Below are positions 1-12,833 of a stretch of 64,000 nucleotides of DNA, piece by piece (position 1 is the stretch's first letter; every line of letters starts with the position of its first letter). The DNA lies in assembly GCF_021917145.1 (NCBI RefSeq), contig NW_025813796.1, positions 1,779,411-1,843,410 of the forward strand, written 5' to 3'. Source of the DNA: Hypomesus transpacificus (lineage: Eukaryota > Chordata > Actinopteri > Osmeriformes > Osmeridae). The position numbers were made by a program, and so were the translations under genes. The notes beneath the pieces were generated by a model. It worked only from the letters and a program-made list of their open reading frames with translations, had not been told where the DNA came from and searched no databases.

Positions 1-1734
1 CGCCATGACAATGCCTCTTCATTGCCTTTCATAACAGCCGTGTATTTATGGAGTGACGGCGGAGGGATACGTTTGTTGAATCGTTCTGTTAGCTTTTAAC
101 ATTCCTACGAAAAGTAACAGTTGTTCTGCTGCGTCATTTGACATCTCCTCAAGCCGGTGCCTTATTAGGATGCAACCCGAAGCACCAGAAGTGGAAAGTG
201 TCGTATTTATAGTATGTTTGTATGGAGCGGGTAGCTTTCTGCCTTGTTTTCTATGCTCAGAACCCTAAAGACTGCTTTGATGCTTTTGATGAAAGAAACC
301 ACAGGGGTAGGAGGAGATGGAGAAGCACAGAAGTCTCCCTGCTCGGAGGAGATGGAGGCGGAGGACGCTAGTACTGTACGTTCTCCACAAAGATGGGTGT
401 AACACCGTCGGTTCTCAGACCACACCCGTGTGAGTAACCTGCCTGAGACCAGCAGACTTGTCTCCCAGAGATTAGATCTGGGTTTTAGCTTAGCGAGCTA
501 AGGCAGCGTGGAAGTGACTGGCGGTCACGGCGGGGGTCTCAAGAACAAAAAGCACCTGTAACCCTACCGTTTCACTCTGCTACGCAGGGAAAATTGGGTG
601 CCCACAACCGCCAGGACAAAACCTGTCAACTGTAAACCTGTCACTACGGCGGCATCCTGTATATACATTTCCTCCTCGTTTCCTGTCCACACACGGCGTG
701 AGATATGGCGAAGAGGAAGTGGTACTTCACAATGGTCCACAAGCATCCCTGGGACCTGTCCACTTCCTGTGTGGGAAAAGGAAACGCGGCTGACACCGCA
801 GTTGTAAATATAGTTCTTCCCCTCGCCGGTGACCTTTTCGACGTGGTCCCTCTCCCCTCGCGCAACTAAAAACAAAGAGCCACCTGCAGTCTGACTGGGA
901 GCACTGCAGAGATGCAGCAGGCCACACCCGGAGACACAGATCCTGACAGAGTGAACGCATGCCGACAAAACAACACGTGCAGGGCCGGCCTACGATAGAC
1001 CGTTCAAATACGGAGGCCCCATACATCATGTAGACAGACCAGAGAAGGCCGCAGATCAGAACCCACCTATTCTTGATGCGCAGTTTTACACCTCCAGAGC
1101 ACAGCCTGCTGTTCCTGGGGGGTTCCTGGTTGGAGGAGGCCTGGGATGGGGGCGTTTGATCTCCACAAAAGACGCCAGGGCAGCACTCCCTGGACACACA
1201 CATACACACACACGGTTAGGCTCTGGTACAGTCCGTGAAGCGTATCATTAAGATGCAACCCTTGTCCTACAGGGCAACCCGACCCGAAGGCAGAGCTGCT
1301 GTCGGTACCCCCAGAGAAGAATGACGCTACGGGTCTTCTCTGCCCTGAACCAGCTGTCTCCTCTACAGGTGAATGTTTTCCATCTTGCTGTGGTGACTGG
1401 TTGATGTGGTCACATACCACAGACTTGTTTGAGGAAGGAGGTTCTGAAGTTGACCCGGGCAACACAAAAGATCCACACACTACTTTTCTGTTGACAAAGT
1501 TTGTCAATCTTGTTGGCACTCGGTTCAAGTAGTGTGGGAACAAAATGTAAGGACCAAACGGCAGAATGACCTGGCATGCCGGTAGACCACACAGTAAACC
1601 CACTCTGTCGAACTGAACACTTGAGACTGTTCTCACAATGGCCCCTAGTAGGCTACTAGTATTACTCAGCTAGAAAAGGAAACACTGTATGCATTAAATA
1701 TGGAGAGAAACTCATCCACAATAACATCTTCTGT

Positions 1735-2270
1735 TTGACCATCCTTACTAACTTTTACAGATGCACTATAGAAAGCATTCTGACTGGTTGTATCACAGTG
1801 TGGTATGGGAGCTGCACAGACCGGGACCGCAAGGCCCTACGAAGTGTGGTCCGTTCTGCTGAGTTCATCATCGGCAGGAAGCTCCCAGCCCTACAGGACA
1901 CCTACCACACACGTTGCCTTAGGAAAGCCAGCAGGATTCTAAGAGACTGTTCCCACCCATCCTTCAGTCTCTTTACCCCGTTGCCTTCTGGCAGGCGTTA
2001 CCGCAGCATCCGGTCGCGCACACGCAGACTGGACAACAGTTTCTACCCAAGGGTCATCAGGCTTCTCAATGGACACTGATATGGACATTTTTACTGCACA
2101 CTAGTCACTTATACACTGTCACTTTCAGCTACTGGTTGCTCTTTCAGTAACATTGCACTACTGTACCTCGCCACCAGGCTCCTGTTTGGTCATTGACAAA
2201 GTCACTGATCTGTAAATTTGCACTACTGCACTGTACTCCATTTAGGTTAGATTAGTTTATAGGGTTGTAA

Positions 2271-2305
<35 letters not shown>

Positions 2306-2584
2306 CTTTTTTTGTGTATTAGGGTTAGTATAGCGTACTATTTATTGTTATCTGTAATTTAGGAAGTTTTAGTGTTAGGGTTAGTATAGTCGTTTATTTA
2401 TTGCTATCTGTATATTTAGGAAGTTCACTTATCTAAGCTCAGCATAGATGTAAATTTGTTCTGTGTACTTATATGTTATGTTATGCCAAGTGCTTGCGTT
2501 GTCTTGTCTTAAGAATTTCAGTGCCCAGTCTAACCTTGTGTTGCTCTGTGCACCTGACAAATAAAAGACTTGAACTTGAACTTG
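1735..2584 (+). mobile_element. 5'-truncated non-LTR retrotransposon (L2/CR1-like LINE), 3' end
   Basis: The frame at 1735-2079 encodes the extreme C-terminal part of a fish LINE reverse-transcriptase polyprotein. Segments such as ESILTGCITVWYGSC, DRKALRSVVRSAE and NSFYPRVIRLLN are typical of the end of L2-clade ORF2. It is followed by about 500 bases of 3' UTR containing a T-run (about 2275-2305) and ends in AATAAAAGACTTGAACTTGAACTTG-like short tandem repeats near 2584, as LINE tails do. Everything 5' of the last roughly 115 codons is missing, so the copy is dead on arrival. The clade is assigned from memory of the motif; the element type is much surer than the clade. Confidence 0.8.
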
Positions 2585-5500
2585 TTATCTCCCTAATCAG
2601 CAAGACTGTAAGACTGGCCTGGGAGACAAACTGAAAATTGTGTGTGTGTGTTTGGAATTGTGTGCACACGCCTGTGCGAGAAGCTGGAATGAGTGTTATC
2701 TTGCATCTTCCCATCAAAGTCCAACTTGATGACAAACCTGATGGGCCACCTGGCAGTCTCAGTTACAAACCACATGACACGAGAGTGAACTTTAAACACC
2801 GTCTTTCACACAGGCCTTCTTAGGCCTTTTCTGATCAAATCTCATGTCATAAAGATATCAATTAAAATGTTCTCCCACGAATACTGGGATATTCCACCCC
2901 CGGGAAGAACAAAATGTAAAGCTTCTCTCAGTTCCATGGTTATGGTTTCGGCTTGGGTTCATTTAAACTCCACTTCCTCTGCCGTCTGTCACACACCATT
3001 GTTCCAGAGAAGTCGGCCCCAAATCGGACACTCAGAAATGTACGATATTTCAGCCACTGATCTCATCATAATCCCTTGAGGAGTTAAAAAAAGGAACACG
3101 CTGATTTGCAGGATATTGTGTTTATTAAAATCCAAATCTGGGCTCCCCAACTCTGCTCCTGTAAAAGCTCCATTATGAGACTGGGGGCTTTCAAGACGAC
3201 AAACGAACATAAATATAATCCTATGGCTATAGATTTGACTGTGCCCAGTGGCACTGGAGCTTGATCCCTCTCTACAGTGTTGTTTACCTATGCTACCAAT
3301 GTCGACTCCCACAACTGTACGGACCTGGAACAATCATTTCCAATCATCTAACACTAAACACAAAGCTTTACTCTTTAGCATCAAATGTGTGTGGGATCAT
3401 GGGACATTTTGATACATTGAATTCTAACAGGGCTAAACAGGCGTTTGAGTCCATCTCTGCCGGCAAGTGGCTGACGTGAGGTGGCCCTTACGATTCTTTA
3501 ACAAAGCAACCGTCTTTCTCTACGCAGACCAACAGATAGACAAGACTAATGTGAATGTATCCATTGGCTAAATGTCTGTCTGTCTGTCCGTATGTCTGTC
3601 TCTGTCAGGCAGACTGCATGGCGATCAAGGTATGTTCTGTTGACACAGTGTTCATGCTCCCTTTGCTTCTATATTCTCCTCCTCCTAATGACAAAACAGA
3701 GAACGAGAGTGAGAGAGCTGAAAGGATGTTTACTCTAACTCCCTTTCATTTTTTCTCTCCCTCCTTCCCACCCTCTACATCAGTTACCGAAGGTGTGTCA
3801 ATCTGACAAATTGGAGAATGCGGCAATGGCAAAGTCAGGATAGAAGTAAACAACCTCACCCTGCCTCACCCACATCAGACTCCTGCCACCTCAGCCTGCC
3901 TCTATCACCCCCATCTTGCCTATGAACATAGTCACTGCTCCCACGTGGATGCCTGCCACGTAACCTGGGTTAGCTAATGACAGACAGACATTATCAGTCT
4001 GAGTGCTCCTCAACTGTAATATGAAATGAATAAATAAAGGGTTGGCCTTGTTTGCTAGCTTCAGCTGCTACTCTGTCCATCATGACCTGGGATATTTACA
4101 TAATTAGAGATGGAACAATGTGGTTGGAGGAAGGGGTGTCTGAGGGGGTTGGCCAATTGAACGTCTCTTCAGACATAGCCCTCGCATTCCACACGTCAAC
4201 CCCCTTCCCCAACACACACCACACGCATGTTGGGTCGCCAGAGTAACCACACAACCCCGCATGTGCATGTCCCCTCAGACAACTTTGTGATGACACATTG
4301 CCCGAGTGTGCACCTGATGTCATACAAATGGTAACACAAAGAGGCAGATGGTAATGGCCCACGAGGCATGCAGTCCATCTTGACATCTACCTTGCTTCTT
4401 GACAAGCAGGCATATCCTGAAAAGTGCTGGTAAAAGTTCAGCATCCTAACCTTGCTTTAAACAACAGGTCAAGTCCTCTAGGCCCTCGCCCAACAGGCTG
4501 CTGGAATGTTGTGTCACCAATAAATGTTTAATTGTAAAGTATACACAGTCTGCAATGAGTAGCCTACCTACCACCACACGAATCATTGGCAAAACATTAA
4601 CAAAATTACGTTACCTCGACAAACAAAAACGGGTGTGTAGTCATATGTGTAACATTTTGATCGTATCTTTGAACACTTCGTTTTTTGAAACATTTGAGGG
4701 CTACCCTAAATTAATTGCATGGATGGATAGCCTAATGCACGAACAAATAGGTTCACGAAAGATGTGATGAGCTAACCAGCAGGAATGCGCTTTGAATACA
4801 TTACTCATTAATATCCGCACAGACACATTTCAAGTGCACGATGCGGTGGGGAAAAGCTTTTTAAACTCAAACCAGATTTACTCGTTAGCGGAATGCTAAA
4901 GCTAATCCAGAATCCATTATCGTTCAACAGCGTTCCTTTGCGGGCGGCGGTCCAGGAAAGCATCATCCAGGATTGAATCAGCAAACATATTTAGTTTGAG
5001 AACAGACAGAGCAAACTTCCTGCATGTCCGCTCACTCTCTGTCCATCTGTCTGCGAGGCTTTCACAGGACCCCCTAGGCCAATTCTAGGACACGCAGCGA
5101 GAGGGAGCTAACTAAGCCGTTGTCAAGGAAGCGGCATTGTAATGACCCTGTAATGACTTAAAGCAGAGAATCACATTCTAGAAATGTCTATCAACATTGC
5201 TTGACTACAGACAATAGGCCACCATGGGAGAGAGGAAATTAGGAAAGAGAATAAACAGCGAAAGCGAGAAAAAGAGATAGTGGGGGGAAAATGATCAAGC
5301 TTTTTTGTTCAGCTGATAGTGTTTATTTGTTGAGGTAATTGGTCAAACAAAATCACTTTTTTCTTGAGAAAGCTTCTGTTCCAAAGGGTCAAATTAGGTA
5401 TTGAATGTTCCACATCACACACGTCTAAAAGTATTATTTACTTGCATGCCTAACATGGTCAAGGAAAAGTTGTCATTACACTGAGAATGAGAGCTGTTAC

Positions 5501-5820
5501 TTATTACCAAAGGACCACAAGAGAGATACTAGGAAGCACAGATATCATGACAAACCAGGAATCAAGACACACTCATCCACTCACACAAACAAACTCTCAT
5601 GCAAATTCATCACACCATGAAAAAGTAATGTATCCATACAACCAACATCAACTGGATACATTACTCTGTATGCCCATGATTCCTCCTTTCTCTTCTCACT
5701 CGGGCTCCTTTCCTCTCTTTTCCACTGCTCTCTCTCACCCAATCAGAGATAACCTTTACCTTGGTGATGCAGCATAGAAGACTTCATTTTACTACTTGCT
5801 CCTGACAGAGTAAGGAACTG

Positions 5821-5850
5821 GTGTGTGTGTTGGTATGTGTGTGTGTTTGT

Positions 5851-5881
<31 letters not shown>

Positions 5882-5891
5882 GGGGGGGGGG
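5821..5891. repeat. (GT)n microsatellite followed by a G run
   Basis: Imperfect GT dinucleotides, with a few TTTG interruptions, run directly into about twelve consecutive G bases. Confidence 0.95.
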
Positions 5892-7113
5892 TGGTATGCA
5901 GGCAGCAACTGAGGAGAGAAGGACGATGGAGGAGAGAGGGATTGGTAGGGATGGAGGCCTTTTCATTTACAGTTGGTTTCCGTCTTCTCTCCTTTCAATC
6001 CCCCCATAACCCATCCTGCTACCCTCCCCTGGCTGGAGGACCCACAAAAGAGTCCACATTATAGAAAAAGGCTTACGGCCCCTCGGCCATTATTACTGCA
6101 CTCTGGACCCCACATTCACCAGCGCTTAGGGCTAAACCTTGGGAGCTTTGGCCCAGGCTTACTCCAGACTGTGGCTAAATGAACAGCAGGAAGAAGTAGG
6201 TACACAGGCAGGCCTGTCAAAGGCCCCCCCCCCCCTCGCCACAGCCCAGGAGGACCACAGCAGACTGGGGCACTCTTAACGCCCAGAGTAGGACCACATG
6301 AGGGGAAAGCTGGGGTTACAAGCCCCTGGTCCTGTTAGAGATGGTGGTTGTTGTACTGGAGAGAGTGTGGCTCTTCTGCCTAGCACAAGGGCTGTTAGAT
6401 ACAAGCTTTAGTTTGAACCCAAAACAAATTATACTGTGATGTGATCATTACTGTAGTGACTACTCACTGTACTCCTAGAATAAGGTTTGGATGTGAGGAG
6501 TGCGTGCCTGGAGGAGGTATGAGAACATGGAAACACACTGTTTCCACCCGGCATATGCACATCCTAATTTGCATAGGGCTCCAGAGATTCAGAGCTCCAC
6601 AAAACCCATGCAAAGACATGCAGGTGCACACACACACACACACACACAGAATGAGCAAGCTTCTTACCTTCCTCAAAAAGGAAAACTCTCAGGTGTCAAT
6701 CAACAGGTAAGATCCTCGCGATACTCATGCTTCAGAAACAAAGTCTCAGTGACCATGGCCAAAGCACCAAGTTTCCTCTCTGCTCTACTTGGAAAGTCCT
6801 TGTTCAACCTGAAGAGGCCAATCTTTTTACGAACACACACACTTACACACACAAACATACCACATGCAGGGAGGGCTAAGGCTCCTCATTCTCCCTTTAA
6901 CAAAAGCAGCTAGGGCTTTTGGCATGTAGCATAACTACTTGCGTCCTCTCTCCCCTCTCGTCCGCACACACAACAAGCACTTAGCAGCCACAAGAGAGGA
7001 GTTCAAATTACTTCCCCCCTCTCAGCCAATCAGATGAGCCTCAAAGCTGAATGGAACCTATTGGGGGTGATGTCACAAAGCAGGTTCCACTTGTCCTAAC
7101 TCTAGGGAGAAGC

Positions 7114-7214
7114 GGAGGGAGGGAGGCAGGGAGGGAGGGAGGGAGGGAGGGAGGGAGGGAGGGAGGGAGGGAGGGAGGGAGGGAGGGAGGGAGGGAGGGA
7201 GGGAGGGAGGGAGG
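7114..7214. repeat. (GGGA)n microsatellite
   Basis: About 24 nearly perfect GGGA tetramers lie in a purine-only strand. The frames through it (poly-GREGGREG or its complement) are artefacts. Confidence 0.97.
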
Positions 7215-8539
7215 ACCATCAGGGATGGGGAGCAGGAGAGTCCGGAAAGGGAACGGGGAGGGAGACAGGGAGAGGCAGGGAAAAAGACCCAGCAGGGAAA
7301 AAGAGTGGGTCGAAAAGAAATAGGCGGAGACAGGAGGTAGTAGGGAGTTTCTACGTACCCTGTTAGAGCATCTCGATACACAGTGTAAACTCTACTGTAC
7401 GCGTGAGTAAGAGACCGAGAGACAAAGGGTATGATGGGGAGGGAGAAAGTAAGCTGCCAATTGCACCCTTTTGTGGAAGGTTGTAGTAAAGGGTCGATAA
7501 GACATGACAGGTGTTCGAGTCATGCCAGGTGCACAGTGTCTCACTCACACGTCACTTCTATTGTTAACCTGAGGACCTGACACTAGAGGGGCCGGTCTTC
7601 GTCACACCCGCCTTCTCCCACCCTGCACCTGGCCCTGTGACACGGCAGGGCTGTAGGGGGTTAAATTTTGTTCAAGCAACCAAAACGAATTCCCCTATGG
7701 TTCAAAGGAAGATGGGAAACTGAACAGTGTATTAGCATGAACCAATAATGCCAAAACCAATAGAATTCCAGGTATTTGACAATATGGGTTAAAGCAGAGC
7801 AAGAATGGTCAAGGAAGGTTAAATGAAATACACATTTAATAACATTGCAAATGAATGAAATCAATTACAAGGCAAACATGTTACAAAATGAAGGCTTTAA
7901 ATCTTACCCACTCTACCGTGATCATTGTAAATCAGAGAGAAAGCAAGAGGTGAGCAAGGAGTAGGACAAGGGAGAACTGAGGAGAAAGTCTCAGGAGATG
8001 TAGAATCCAAAGAACAATGCATTACAATTCCCTTTATACACAAGAACAACCAATCAGACCAAATCTTGAATGGGGTGTGAGAGCCATCAACTTGAGACCA
8101 TCCAGAAACTCCAGACTTTAGCACATGAGAGGTGGAGGCAGGTTTGACACCCAGCCTTACAGGGCCAAACTCCTCATCTGCTCTGTCCTAACAAACCCTG
8201 GAGGGAGGAAGAAAAGGAGAGGGTATCGGACAGGAAAGAAATGATCCTGTCACGGAAGAAGAAACAGCACTTGGGCTGTGGTTTTCCTGTACTTATAAAT
8301 GTATTCACTGTTCTTCACCCAGACTGACCAAGACAGTCACGCTAAGCACAGAACCCAGGACTACAACCAGCTCACCAGTGAACCTCCACCACAGAGACAG
8401 ATGGACAGCATGCAAACCAACAAAATCGGACGCATTTCTCTGTCCCCCTTGTTCAACTAGACCTGGACAGGGCTGAACCAACCCAACATCTCCAGCCACT
8501 CACCCCTGTTCCCTGTTCCCTGTCTCACTACCCGTATAT

Positions 8540-8556
8540 CCCCCCCCCCCCCCCCC
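8540..8556. repeat. poly-C run
   Basis: Seventeen consecutive C bases. Confidence 0.95.
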
Positions 8557-10802
8557 AACTATCTCCCATAACCCAGCCAACGGCCCCTCACTCAGGCAGA
8601 AGTAACCTCCCAGACTGTCGCATCTTTGTTTGCTTATGGCACACGTCTATTCAGCTGTGGGCAGAGACATGGGCAGGCAGGCAGGCAGGCGGGCGGCAGG
8701 GAGTCTCTGAGTGAGAGCATGTCGTGCAGAGACAGGGGGACATGTGAGAGACTGAATCTGGTGGGCAGCAAGCGAAAGATGGGGGTGTTGTTTTTCATCA
8801 GGAAAGGTTCCACTTCAGTTCAGGAGTCTGGTGGGAAAGCTGGACAGGTGCCCAGCAGCAGCAGCAGCACTACAAGCACCATCATATCAGATAGGACGTT
8901 ATTTACTGTATCACATGACAGGACTTACAAAGAACGTCGGGTTCTTTATTGCTATGTTGCCAACGACATCTATGTACATCAAAATAAAACAAACGAAAGA
9001 AAATGATAGGTTAGACATTTTTAGGTTTTCTTTTGCATGAGCTGGCTTATATATATTACCAAACAGGGTTACATTTTAACTGTTGAAGGTGAATGAACAA
9101 GAGTGCGGCACGCACACAAATGACTGCTGTCTGTCAAGTTTTGCCACATTCGAACAGATATGTCGGTGTCCTCATAAAACTCAAGCTTTATGTCAGTCGG
9201 AGGAGAATCAAACAACAAGGGATGAAAAAGGCCTGCCATCTTGTCATTGTCTCTCAGGACACTGTTAAAAATTTACAGCATGTCTGTGTCTTAGCCATGA
9301 GTCTTATGACTGTAGTAGCATAGTAGCAAGTCAATGGAAATTTCCATCCAAATCCATCCCCACAGACCAAACACACACAAAAAGGAATGACATTAGTCTG
9401 ACTCTTTGACTTACGGTTCACTTCAAGCCTTGATGAAATGGACAGTTGAATCGGAGCCTAACTAACCACCAACACAGACCCCAAACCTGAGTGTGGAATG
9501 GGATGAAACGTTTGTGTGAGTCTGAATCCAGACTCCTTGTTGTTAAGGGTTGTCAAAGGTCAATACTAGCTGTGCATCCTTGTTAGCGCTGGAGGGTCAA
9601 GGTTCTGTTTGATAAGGAAACAATCGAGCAAACGCAACAATAAGTAGAAAAACAGAGATAGAGAGACATAGAAATAGAGTGAAATAGATAGAGACAGAAT
9701 GAGACCACTCTTCTCATTAGCAGCAGTAACCACACAACTGTATTAGGTCCTGCATTATACAGGCACAAAGCATGAGACTACAGCGTGCCAGTGCAACAAT
9801 AAACATCCCCCACCGTTAGAACTGACTTTACCGCTAGCCAACCAGAGCCAAGGCTTAGCCTGTAGGGAGCCAATGGTGTCTCGCAGTCTCTCGAGTGACA
9901 TCATCACACAACACGCAGATCTCTATTAGCAACATGTGTCCCATTTACAGACATCGGGAGGAATCCCAATTTGGGGTTTCCCAAAGGGCACATACCTAAC
10001 GCAGTCTCCTCCAGAGTCTGGGTTCTCATCCATCTTCAGACAAGAGCTGGTGTCTGGCCTCGCTGCGCATGAGAGCATTTGTTTTTTTTCCCCATGCACT
10101 TCCTCCTTAGAGCTTAGCCAATCAGCATTGAGATCGGGTAAGCTGAGGAAGTCCAGACAGATGTGCGCTCATAACGGATAAACGAGGTAAATGCACACAC
10201 GCAGGTAGGGTATGTGAGCTTGTGTCCACGGGGTACACAGGAGATCCTGGTTTAGACGTGTGTATCCAGGCTGGGTCCCTCTGAGGGCAGTCCATCAAGG
10301 GTATGACCCTGGCACGCAAACCTCCGCAGGTACAGTTTCGCCCCGACTACCAAGCCCACTCCTACCTCCAATCCTCCTCACGTCATCCTGTCCCCCAACC
10401 CATCCCCTTCACATCCTTCCCCCCTCACCCAGTCCAAAGTCCTGTTTGCGTAACTACAGTGTGTAGTCCCTTCTAGAAGGTTCTCTTGCCAAACGGTCAC
10501 GCCCCGGGCTGCTCCAGCCATGTGTTTTCGGGCGCAAATTTCCTGGCTGTGAGGCCATTCGCTTGCCAGCACAGCCTAGAGCTATCTGGACACTACCGGA
10601 CTACCGGCCATCAAGAAGGAGCTGTTTGTTCAGGGCTCAGCAGAGTCAACACCGTGCTAACCTGCAGGGGTGTCAAGCTCAGCAGGCAGGCAGACCGCCA
10701 AACATCGGACAAGGAAAGCGTGCAAGTCTCTTGACTTCCGCAACTGACCTGGACTCTGGACCTGGATGCAAATGAGCATCCTCTCTGGCTCTGTGGCTGG
10801 CT

Positions 10803-10807
10803 GTCTC

Positions 10808-10849
<42 letters not shown>

Positions 10850-10862
10850 CTCTCTCTCCTCT

Positions 10863-10927
<65 letters not shown>

Positions 10928-10944
10928 CTCTCCCCTCTCATCTC

Positions 10945-10998
<54 letters not shown>

Positions 10999-11019
10999 CT
11001 CTCGCTCCTCTCTCCTCTC

Positions 11020-11055
<36 letters not shown>

Positions 11056-11063
11056 CCTCCTTC
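10803..11063. repeat. (CT)n polypyrimidine tract
   Basis: About 260 bases contain almost only C and T, mostly CT dinucleotides with CCT and CTTC interruptions. The complementary polypurine strand creates spurious long RE-rich open frames. Confidence 0.97.
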
Positions 11064-12345
11064 CTCCCTCGTTCTACCCTTCCCCCCTCTCCGTCTAGGT
11101 GCCGGAGGTGAAGGCAGGGTGTTGCCCGACTGGTCGCATAGGCCAGCCGTGGTTTCTCCTCCTCCTCCATCGGTGCACTCCTCCTCACCTCCACTCTCTC
11201 CCAGCTCTTGCCCTTCTCCTTTTCCTCAGAGAGGCCTCTGCGCTAGACCTGAGCAGTCAGGTAGGTAGGCAGTGAAGCACATGAACCTGAGCCCCAGCCC
11301 TAGGCCCAAGTCTCTGCCCCGACAAAGCCAGGTGTGGGACAATGGCCGCCATTATGGCATGTTATTAGCCAGAAGAAAGGCCTTGACTGTGTGGACAGAG
11401 TGAGTCAGGGGGGTGAAGTCTTTTATACTTTTGGGCTCACACACAAACACACGTACACACACAAACACACACACAAACAGGACTAAGCCTGAAGCGAACA
11501 CTAGACTCCATAGCCAGTAAATTAGGAAGCTGCACCACTATGCTTACTACACCCCAAAAGACCCATCCTTCTCTTTCTTTCACTCCCTAACTTTCTCTCA
11601 TTCCCTCTTTCTGAGACAACAATCTGTTGCCATGCTGTTGCTACCATGCATCCGGCAACCTGGGTTTTTTTTTGTTCGTCGTTTTATGACACCTTCGAGG
11701 CTGTAAATTCATATTAACAGACCTCCTTGACACCTGTCACACAGACGACTCCTGGAGGTGCGCCCTCTAGAGGACAACTGAAAAGTTTTGGCTGAGACCC
11801 AAACTTTCCCCTTTTAGATAAGAGTGACACAACTCTTCCCGTATCAATCCTAGGTTGCTACATCTGCTCCCGAGATATAAGAGGATGGATTAAGGAGTAC
11901 TGTACTTACACTGACACTACCTAGCTACCAAAGATGAGGCACAATGAGGCCGGGGGAGGGCTCCACCTCTCTGTCCTCCTCGGGGGTGTCAGATACGGCC
12001 ACCAGGCTGTCGGCATGGTGATAACAAGGGGCATGCTGGGAGCATGGACATCCAGCCAGAGAGAGGGGACAGGGCACTCAAAACACCACCCACCCTGTTA
12101 TCTACAAGTGCTGAAGCATGACCACTTCACCACTGCAGCCACCACCACTGATCTACTTTCTGAGAAAGGAGAGTTGTACAGTCCTGTTCAGTCGTTCATT
12201 CATTGATATGTAGCCCAAAAGGAGAATGTCAACGAGGTAGGATCAACGTTTCGAACAACTTCCTAAACCACCGTAGGCTCCATGACAGGTGGGCAGACTG
12301 ACTCGAGGTCAAACAGACAGAGTGCAGACCAACAGTGGTGCGAGG

Positions 12346-12716
<371 letters not shown>

Positions 12717-12774
12717 GAGAGCATGTACGTACAGGCATGTGTAAGTAGAAGGGTGTTTAAGAGTGCGTGTAGGT

Positions 12775-12791
12775 GGGGGGGGGGGGGGGGG
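12775..12791. repeat. poly-G run beside shroom3 exon 2
   Basis: About seventeen G bases on the plus strand, 42 bases intronward of the exon 2 donor, embedded in G-rich sequence reaching 12830. Confidence 0.9.
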
Positions 12792-12833
12792 AGGGATGCT
12801 GGGGGGATGCTGGGGTGGGATGCAGGGGGGTAC

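Noticed and set aside
564..1636. Several overlapping minus-strand frames of 130-190 codons, considered as shroom3 exon 3
   Set aside because: No Shroom motif, no consistent splice pair with the exon 2 phase, and the frames overlap each other without one standing out.
10657..11194. Long minus-strand frames rich in Arg-Glu repeats (and the Leu-Ser complement)
   Set aside because: Products of the (CT)n tract; the same happens over the GA/GAAA tract at 12229-13013. Only 12834-12988 within the latter frames is a true exon (shroom3).
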